Source of the DNA: Cristatella mucedo
Lineage: Eukaryota > Bryozoa > Phylactolaemata > Cristatellidae
Direction of reading: 5' to 3'
Assembly: GCA_009760855.2 (NCBI GenBank)
Contig: WPIO01000065.1
Coordinates: 507,001 to 571,000, forward strand
DNA: 64,000 bases
Shown: positions 57,059 through 64,000 of the stretch, piece by piece
How positions within the stretch are numbered: position 1 is the first letter of the stretch
How the letters are laid out: each line of letters begins with the position of its first letter
Translations under genes and position numbers: made by a program
The notes under the pieces: generated by a model
Seen by the model: only the letters and a program-made list of their open reading frames with translations
Databases searched by the model: none
What the model was told of the DNA's origin: nothing

Positions 57059-58339
57059 AGCGAATGGTGGTTCGAATCTAGCCAAGAGGAAGGTCCACTG
57101 GGATCTTTTCGCTGCGTCGAAGCGAGCGACTGCTGACTCTTCATACGTTCACTTTGGAACAGTTTAGCTTTTCGGTTGAGCAATGGAACCTTGAAAAGCC
57201 AGTCGCAGTCTTCACTTTTCAGCGGCACGCGGCAAACCATTTGCTACGGATATTCCGAACCTTGGCTACGGTGGAAAACTGCGGCGAAGCAAAACGTCCT
57301 TAGAAGACTTCATCCAAGACAAAAACACCAGACGAACCATCATTTCGTCACTAATGTGCGAATTACGTGGTCAAAAGCGACCATCGAATTACTCCTCTGA
57401 CTAATTGCCAATAGATCGGGCCTAAAGACTCATCAGTGCTCATAGGCTATCCTGGGCAAGCTCTGCCGTATCTTAATTAGTCAAGTAAAGGGCCTAATTA
57501 AACACGTGTCGCAGCGAAAATTCGATCGAAGGGCATTACTGGAAACATCCCTTCAGTGACGTGCTTTTTTCTATTGTGGGGCTGAATTTTAAAATGGCCT
57601 CACTGCCTGGCGCCAGCTGGCGCCGGACAAGTCGCGAGGTGGACATTCGTTGCAATGCAAGATATGTTTTGGGCGACTCAGCCACACTTGCACTTTCATC
57701 AACAAGCTGGGGACATGCGGGGGATCTCGGCAGCTGAAGTGACTCCATGGGCATCTCGCATGAGCGTAGTCAGCGCTGTGCTTCGATGACAGTCATCTCA
57801 AATGATACTGCGATAGGTGATGCAAGAAAATGACTTCATTGCTTACGAATTCTTGGACGCACTACCTCGACCAAGAATCAATCTTTACTTATTTCTGATG
57901 CTGAAAATCTCATGGCTTTTAATTCTAATCCGCTGGATGGAGTTTAGATTTTTCCATGCGAATGTTTCTTTCACACGAAAGCGTAAACGACGCCAAATGG
58001 CAAGCACAACGTCATCGGTTTCGGCAGTTTTCAACGGAAATTGAGCTTACGCAGAGCGACGAAGCTCGGTGAAGCGGACTCGTTGTTTAAATGGAAGCAG
58101 AAGCTAACATCATTTAGCGGTCGTTTAGGTTATCAATATGCCAAGGTTCGAGCTGAAGGGGTTCGCAAAACGTCTGAGGAGTATTTCTTGTTTCGGTACA
58201 AAGTTCTTGTTCTCGTACAAAGATCGTGACATTTTAGAGAACGTTAAGCCTTTTTTCCTACCTTGGTGGTGGCGGTAGTGGAGGTGAAATTAAGCTTGGC
58301 CGGCTGAGTGGCTACGCTTAATTTCAATTCGGACTGTAC
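57059..58339. other. Unassigned spacer
   Basis: Several small plus-strand frames (57176-57400, 57817-58044, 58041-58229) have no recognised domain. No repeats were identified. Confidence 0.3.
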
Positions 58340-59460
58340 GAAGCTGTGCTAGTTCTTCGAACCCAATTGCCTTCTAGTGCCTCAAGTTATTCTTCCCTCC
58401 AATCACATGTGGCTTCCAGGGTTGACATTTTCACTTGGATGGCAGCAAACTATCTCAAATTGAATGAGGGTAGAACAAATAATAGTAATAATAATAATAA
58501 TGCAATTAATAAAGCGCCCTCAGAGAACCCAGTCTCTATCTAGGCGCTTTACATTTGCTGCAAAGGGAAACGCGATTGAATGGTGAGTAATATCATGCTT
58601 GATAAATAACGTGAACTACATGGTTAGGGGTGACATGCATAGGGTCAGCATGCAAGTGTGGTTAGTGGCAGCATGCACAGTGTCAGCACGCATAATCACA
58701 TGAAAAGCGAATCACAGGGACCTACTAAATGCTGTCCTAAAAAGGTGTGTTTTTAAGTTCTTTTTAAATGAGGTCAAGTCAGGGGATGTTCTGACGCAAG
58801 TCGGGAGGGAGTTCCAGGCTTTGGGAGCATACGAACTAAATGCACGGTCTCCAAAGGATTTGAGGTTTATACGAGATAATGGTAGACTGTTTGATTCCAA
58901 AAAGCGGTAGGTACGATGCTTGGCTTGGTGGGGAAGTAGATCTGAGAGATAGGCTGGAGCCAAAGAATGAAGTGACCTAATAGTGAGCGACAAAACCTTG
59001 AAGTCAATCCGTTGCTTGACTGGTAGCAAAGTTAGTTGCTACGGGTAAATTTAGCGCCACTTAAACGCGAGAAAACATGACCCTCAAAATGGCTTCACCC
59101 AGCATATCTTCTGTTGCTGCTGCACAGAATGTGGTTGTCCTGGTCAAAAGTGACCTTGCCACACATGACCACACCATCTCCACTGTTAAGTCTTCCTCAC
59201 TTTCAGCTTTGCAACATTGTAAAAACTTGAGACTGTTTATTAGATAAGGATGCCGTAGCCAAGCTTGTCCAAGCGTTTGTGACATCCTATCCAGGCTACT
59301 ACATTTTTACTATTCGCAAGTCTTCCTTATTGTGCAATAAGACCCTTACGGTTGGTGTAAACCCTACAGCTGTAATGACATCTGTGGTTAACGCTGTCAC
59401 ATCAACTCTCGAGAACCTGAAATGCATCTCTCCATCAAGCAGAGAATTGAATTCAGGTAC
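58340..59460 (+). mobile_element. Plus-strand LINE-A relic split by a later LINE-A
   Basis: The left part (58340-58475) reads '…YSSLQSHVASRVDIFTWMAA' then 'NYLKLNEG'. The right part (about 59040-59460) resumes the same reverse transcriptase region ('…HTISTVKSSSLSALQHCKN' and the region of 'LVQAFVTSYPG'). Both follow the order of the reference copy at 31.1-32.4 kb. The gap is filled by an opposite-strand LINE-A (58480-59035). Confidence 0.7.
58480..59035 (-). mobile_element. LINE-A 3' fragment nested in another LINE-A
   Basis: A minus-strand 5'-truncated copy with an AAT tail (58480-58500), an intact stem-loop (agcgccctcagagaaccc, 58514 onward), the 3' UTR and a 105-codon C-terminal frame (58712-59029, 'FKVLSLTIRSLHSLAPAYL' … 'FKKNLKTHLF'). 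It is among the least decayed LINE-A copies. In the inner stem-loop the loop differs but the stem pairs are retained. Confidence 0.8.
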
Positions 59461-59489
59461 TGCCTGAAGTTAGATAACTACAGAAGTGA

Positions 59490-60661
59490 GTTGTGTCAGC
59501 ATGGACCGCTGCCGGGTGGGTCTTTTGATCGTGCAGAGGGCCGGTTTACCATCAGTATGTGCCATAGAGAAGTTTGGGCGCTGGCTATGACGTTTGCGAA
59601 AACTTTTCGGAGTGGACGCCGGAGAGAGCGGCGAGGGTTGTTACGCTGTGTGCCTTCTAGAGAAAAAACTTTCAATGTAGGTTTGAAATGAAGTCATTTT
59701 TACTATAAGCTATTTCGGCCAGCCGATTGAGCCGACGGGAATGACTTCGCAAGTTGGCTGCTGAACTCTGAGCGGAGACTGTATGAGATCCGTGTTGAAC
59801 CATCGAAGCGGCACGGGCATGAGTTTTTCTACGACACCATTTTCTGGGTGTATTATTTCATGATGAAGCTAGCCAAATATTGACTACCCACTACTTCAAG
59901 ACGCTTTGGTAGTGGCGCTGGCTAGCACGGCTGCCGCGGGCGGGGTTGGTGAGTGCTGGACGGACGGAGTTTGCCGACAGACGCGACCAGAAGCGGCAGC
60001 AGCTACGGGTTGAGGTGGAACAACAGGCGGCTGCAATTTGCCAGGCCACGACGACCGGCAGGGAGACGATAGCAAGTGAGGCTACAGAAAGAGAGGGGGT
60101 GCTGCGTAAGCGATGGCAGCATCGGTAGAGGCGGCAGAGTCCGGAGAAGAAGCAGGTGCAACGGTGGCCGTGATCCACAAAGCGGGAACTGTACAGGTCA
60201 GATCTCCGACGTTTTCCAGTGGCATACGTAGCTGGCTGGTCACGAAAAGCTATACTCGAGCACGCCTTCTCCGAACGACCGTTAGGTAGCCAGCCGGCCT
60301 ATGAGAGCGTTGTGGGCAATCTTTTTGGTTTCGTGTTTGGTTCCCCAGACTATGATGTGTGATAATTAGATCACGGGTATGTAGATAGATAGCCACGGCA
60401 GCGAGTTGCATCAGCTTGAGCGCTGCCGGCTGGATTTTTTGTCGTGCAAGGGGTCGGCTCTCCTCTGCGGTTCACTGGGTGCGTGTGCCACAGATGAGCT
60501 TGGGCTGCAAGGGGCGGGCTACAAGCGGCGTGACCTTGGCACAGGAGTTGTGGAGTGGACATGGGCGACAGCGGCGGGGGGGGGGAGAGCTATCGCTCTG
60601 TGAGCCGTCTCGAGGAAAGAGCTTTGAGTTTCGGTTTGAAATAAAGTCTGTTTTACTATAA
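59490..60661 (+). mobile_element. Candidate short LTR element (two LTR-like direct repeats)
   Basis: Diverged direct repeats at 59490-59707 and 60404-60661 share gttg..tcagc.tg…cgctgccgg near the start, a ggagtggac…cggcg block, and a matching end (ggtttgaaat[ga]aagtc…ttttactata). The second copy carries AATAAA at about 60640. The ~700-bp interior holds a short frame (59946-60128: 'FADRRDQKRQQLRVEVEQQA…') that is Gag-like at most. The layout suggests a terminal-repeat retrotransposon in miniature. No tRNA primer site was confirmed, and tandem duplication of a UTR is an alternative. Confidence 0.45.
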
Positions 60662-61799
60662 CGTCCTTCACTTTTAGGTACCTTCATTCCCTTAATCCGG
60701 CGTAGTAACCTGACATACTCTCTCCTCGGGCTTCCCATAGCATCAAGGGCTCTTCTTACTCTAGTCGTCTTGCTGTGACTTAAGCCATCCTGGAATCCAT
60801 TGTAGACTATCTTATGAGCACTCTGCAGTCCCAAAGCCTGGAATCCACCCCCCCCGATTGAAGTCACGACATTTCTTTGCTCGACGGCATTAAAAAAAAG
60901 CAAGAAAACCACCCGTTCTCCACAGAACTTACTTCAGTTTAATTACTGCCCTTTATGTGCTTATGGGTGCTGAAATTATGCATGAAATCGCTAATCAGTT
61001 AACAAGCTTTTTTATGGAACTTAGTCAGTGCCCGGAAAGAGACGAAGCGTTTTTAGGGCGCTAGCAAATGATGTCTATAACTATTACCTTTACGTTTTCC
61101 GCAAAACGGCGATTCCCCAAACTAATAGTGAAGCAGGCACTTGGTGTTCGCATGTGTATCTCCATGTATAAGTACTCGTCTACTTCCTCACAAAAACCAA
61201 GAGGTTCCTAAGTAAAGTGTACTTCGATCCAAGGTTGGGGTACTTCAGGCCTGCTGCTAAGTTGAGTCCTTGCTGAAGTCGGTCATTGGAGAGACTCATT
61301 CAGAGGTTAATTACACTTCTTTTGAGGTAGTCCATTTGTTAATGCTGAACGCTTACTGGCTACGCCTACGTCAGTACTTTCTTGAATACAGCACTGTCGC
61401 GACCGACCCTTCACTGCACTCGTTCCAACCTGACTTATTCAGCACTAGCGCGTTACGAGTATTGAAAGCAGCTTGCCTGATTATCCGAGGCGCTAGGAGG
61501 CAATAGGAGCCTAAAATAATCGGATAATTGACTTCGCCAATGACAGCCTGTCGACGATAACTGATGGTCTCGTGGAGGTACTTCGATATGTATTGCGATT
61601 GTGCTTTAGGTTCCCTTTTGCTTTTACTCGATACTGCTACGCTTGGTACGCTTCGAGTTGTTACTTTGCTGTTTATCGGTTACGATGTCTAGCGGTCGCA
61701 ACATAATAATAATAATAAGGCGTTGCATAAAGCTGTAAGAGAAAGTAATGTTAATACAGCCACTTTAAAAATAGCTGCATGTGTGACAACGCCCTTGTA
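60662..61799. other. Unassigned spacer with one protein-like minus-strand stretch
   Basis: On the minus strand 60665-60900 reads '…GGGGFQALGLQSAHKIVYNG', then '…RVRRALDAMGSPRREYVRLL', which has coding-like texture but no family I can name. A 78-codon plus-strand frame (61270-61506) is also unassigned. Confidence 0.25.
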
Positions 61800-63180
61800 A
61801 TTAAAGGCATGCACGACGCCGCTATCAAGATTCTCGAAAAGATTCTTGCTAAGCCGTCGCTTGTCGAACATATTGGAAATAATGAATATCACAAAACTTT
61901 AGTCGGGATTGTATCGACGTCACTTTACTGCAACTACTCTCGTCCATATATTCAACGACATCCTTAGCAGTAACAAAGATGCTAATGTCACCTCTCTGAT
62001 CCTGCTTAGTCTATACTCTGCTTTCGACGCTGCTGGTTCCGATATTCTACTTGAAAGAAGCGTTCAGTCTAGCAGATGAGGCACCGATGTAGTTCAAATA
62101 ATATTTGTCAGGTCGTCTTCAATCCGTTTGTGCGATGATCAAGTCTTTCGTGGAGTTGCACAAGGTCGAGTATCGGTCCTCTGCTATTTTGTATTTGTAC
62201 CGAGCCTCTGAGAAAGGTGATTCGGGTACATTGGATCCATTATCACTTTTATGCAGACGATACCCAGCTGTATTTGTCATTAAAAATGATCGAAATCTGC
62301 TACAACGACTGAGAAAATGAATGCTTGCATTGCAAAGCATTGATTCTGAGTTGTGGACCGTGTCCCGAAACTTACCGATAATTAAACCTAACTGCTACTC
62401 ATAGGACACCATCCGTGCTACAGGACTAGGTGATCTAGCTGTTTTACTTGGTCGTGCTGTTGTGCAACCATCGCAATGTGCGCGTAATTTAGATGTCCTC
62501 TTAGTTAACTGCATACACTTTGATTGTTTCATTAAGAAGACTACTTCCACCGCTTGCCATCACGTTCGATCCCTAGCTAAAATTATGAACTGTCTGTCAA
62601 GATGGCTTGCAAAAATCCATCTAGCTCATTGGTTTTGACTAAGTTATACTCATGCGATTCCATTTTGGCTGGGCTATCACAATATCCAAAAAACCTCTGC
62701 ATCAAGCAATAAATATGGCTGCAATGCTAGCTTGCAAATCCCAGAGGTTTGACCCCGTGTCTCCTTTGCTAAAAGAGCTAGGATGGTTTCCGGTTGACCA
62801 ACGGATACAGAGCAAAGTTCTTACACTGACCTACAAAGACCACCACGGCTTGGCTCCTCCATACTTTGGCGAACTGCTGCACTGGTTTCAGCCTCCTCAT
62901 GCCCCCAGGTGCAGTATGGAGGATAAAGTAGCTGTTCTAATCCTACGCTTAACGACTGCTGGCGCCAGAAGCTCTTGGTCTACAGGTCGCAGACTACGGA
63001 ACTCATTTACTCAATTTGTGCGATATGAAATCTCTCCTTCTGCCGACTGTGGCACATTATTTCCTGCCGTCCTGAGCTGATACATCCATGTTACGCACTA
63101 CTTCAACTGTTCTTCTGACTAAGCATGCTTATCAGTTTCTCTTTGTTTCGTGATACAGGATCTGTTGGCTACCTCTTTGA
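61800..63180 (+). mobile_element. LINE-B relic, plus strand
   Basis: A long but decayed plus-strand LINE-B. It begins in the 'KILEKI.AK..LVEHI.NN' region (61835-61890) and passes the palm motifs ('HFYADDTQLYLS' analogue near 62245-62280). It ends with a 142-codon C-terminal frame (62652-63080, 'QAINMAAMLACKSQRF' and 'HGLAPPYFGELLHWFQ') and the 'GSVGY' C-terminus near 63160. Frameshifts are common. Confidence 0.75.
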
Positions 63181-63189
63181 TCCTCTGTG

Positions 63190-63545
63190 TGTTTGGTTCA
63201 CGCACAGCACAGAAACGCCAGCTGATGAACAACACCAGTTTATTCTCGAACGCACGGAGCAGAGGGAAGCGCGGCTCTATCCGCCCTTCTCTCTCACCCG
63301 AGTTCCCCTTCTCGAACACGGCTATGCACCGGCCGACTCCGATGATTAATCAGAGGCGGACCATGACCCCGCAGGTGAATCCAACATACGTTCACCAGCT
63401 GACTTGCGGGAGGAACAATACCGGCCTGTGTCCACGCCACATCAGAGGCGGATCATAGTTGTGCACCGGCCCGTCCCGATGATGCTCCCAACAGCTGTTC
63501 ACCAGCGGGTTAGGCGGAGGAACAATACCGGCCTGTGTATAATCA
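63190..63545 (-). mobile_element. LTR-like block with internal duplication
   Basis: On the minus strand it carries an AATAAA-type signal (GAGAATAAACTGG near 63240) and, upstream of it, two copies of an ~105-bp module. Plus-strand aggaacaataccggcctgtg occurs at about 63411 and 63516, each preceded by an agctg…gcggg block. The layout fits a solo LTR with a duplicated U3. No partner LTR lies in the window. Confidence 0.4.
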
Positions 63546-64000
63546 AACTACACTCTGATGATTGAACACCTACAGAGGTTTACTGACAAAGGAGCTTACC
63601 TACATTATCTTGGAAAATACATCCAGAATGAATTAATACGAACTTTAGCTTCTACAATGAAGCATCAAACTACTGAAGCAGCCAAGTCAGCGAAATAAAA
63701 TTCAACTATCTTTGACTGTACCCCAGATGTCAGCCACAGTGAATAGATGACCATGACTATTCGTTTTGTTCACCTAAGTGAAACAGAGGCGATAATCAGA
63801 GAGAATTTCGTTCGTTTTATCCGGTACAAGAGATCACATGTGCTTTTATGATTGAAGCTCCGTTTGAACAGTTGAAAGAAATGAAATTGGGTAATGGAAA
63901 TATGAGAGGACGATGGTATTCCAATGGCAGTAACATAAAAGGCAAGACTAATGAAGTGCAGAAGAATGCTGAACATAAATCCACATGCCTTCTATGTACC
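63546..64000. other. Unassigned right flank
   Basis: AT-rich; no gene or repeat recognised. Confidence 0.35.

Overview
This is nuclear DNA from a multicellular animal, most likely an invertebrate; I cannot fix the phylum from this window. The evidence is spliced genes with GT-AG introns, a homologue of vertebrate XRRA1 with small and large introns, a KCTD (BTB/T1) gene, and a heavy load of L2/CR1-like LINEs, tRNA-derived SINEs, Tc1 relics, LTR elements and a hAT element that closely resembles the horizontally mobile SPIN family. Nothing prokaryotic is present.

Layout. 0-13 kb: moderate-GC intergenic DNA built mainly from decayed copies of two LINE families (called here LINE-A and LINE-B), mostly on the minus strand. 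One LINE-A copy at about 2.1-4.8 kb is interrupted by a 187-bp SPIN-like hAT element with an 8-bp target duplication. 13.0-13.4 kb: a head-to-head pair, with the first coding exon of an unrecognised minus-strand gene and the start of XRRA1 on the plus strand. 13.4-26.5 kb: XRRA1, about 13 coding exons and about 778 residues. Its larger introns hold a Tc1 relic and LINE-A and LINE-B copies. 27-36 kb: a SINE, a Tc1 relic, the two best-preserved LINEs in the window (LINE-B at 28.0-30.6 kb, LINE-A at 30.9-33.7 kb), microsatellites and further LINE fragments. 36.1-50 kb: an abrupt change to very GC- and CpG-rich DNA holding a two-exon KCTD8/12/16-type gene (42.3-43.75 kb). That gene is surrounded by long GA/CT tracts, a pure CCG-type tract and several GC-rich inverted repeats. 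48.7-50.5 kb: a gag-only LTR retrotransposon on the minus strand. 50.5-64 kb: sparse, degenerate repeats, a second short CpG-rich patch (54.0-54.8 kb), nested LINE-A copies (58.3-59.5 kb), a pair of LTR-like direct repeats (59.5-60.7 kb), a plus-strand LINE-B relic (61.8-63.2 kb) and an LTR-like block (63.2-63.5 kb).

How parts relate. XRRA1 and its divergent neighbour probably share a 237-bp bidirectional promoter. LINE-A and the SINE-1 family share their last ~50 bases, which fold into a two-part stem-loop, so LINE-A is the likely source of reverse transcriptase for SINE-1. The two protein genes have no evident functional link: XRRA1 is a leucine-rich-repeat protein linked to the X-ray response, and the KCTD protein belongs to the group that binds GABA-B receptors and G beta-gamma in vertebrates. 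All long open frames in the GC-rich block other than the KCTD exons look like composition artefacts.
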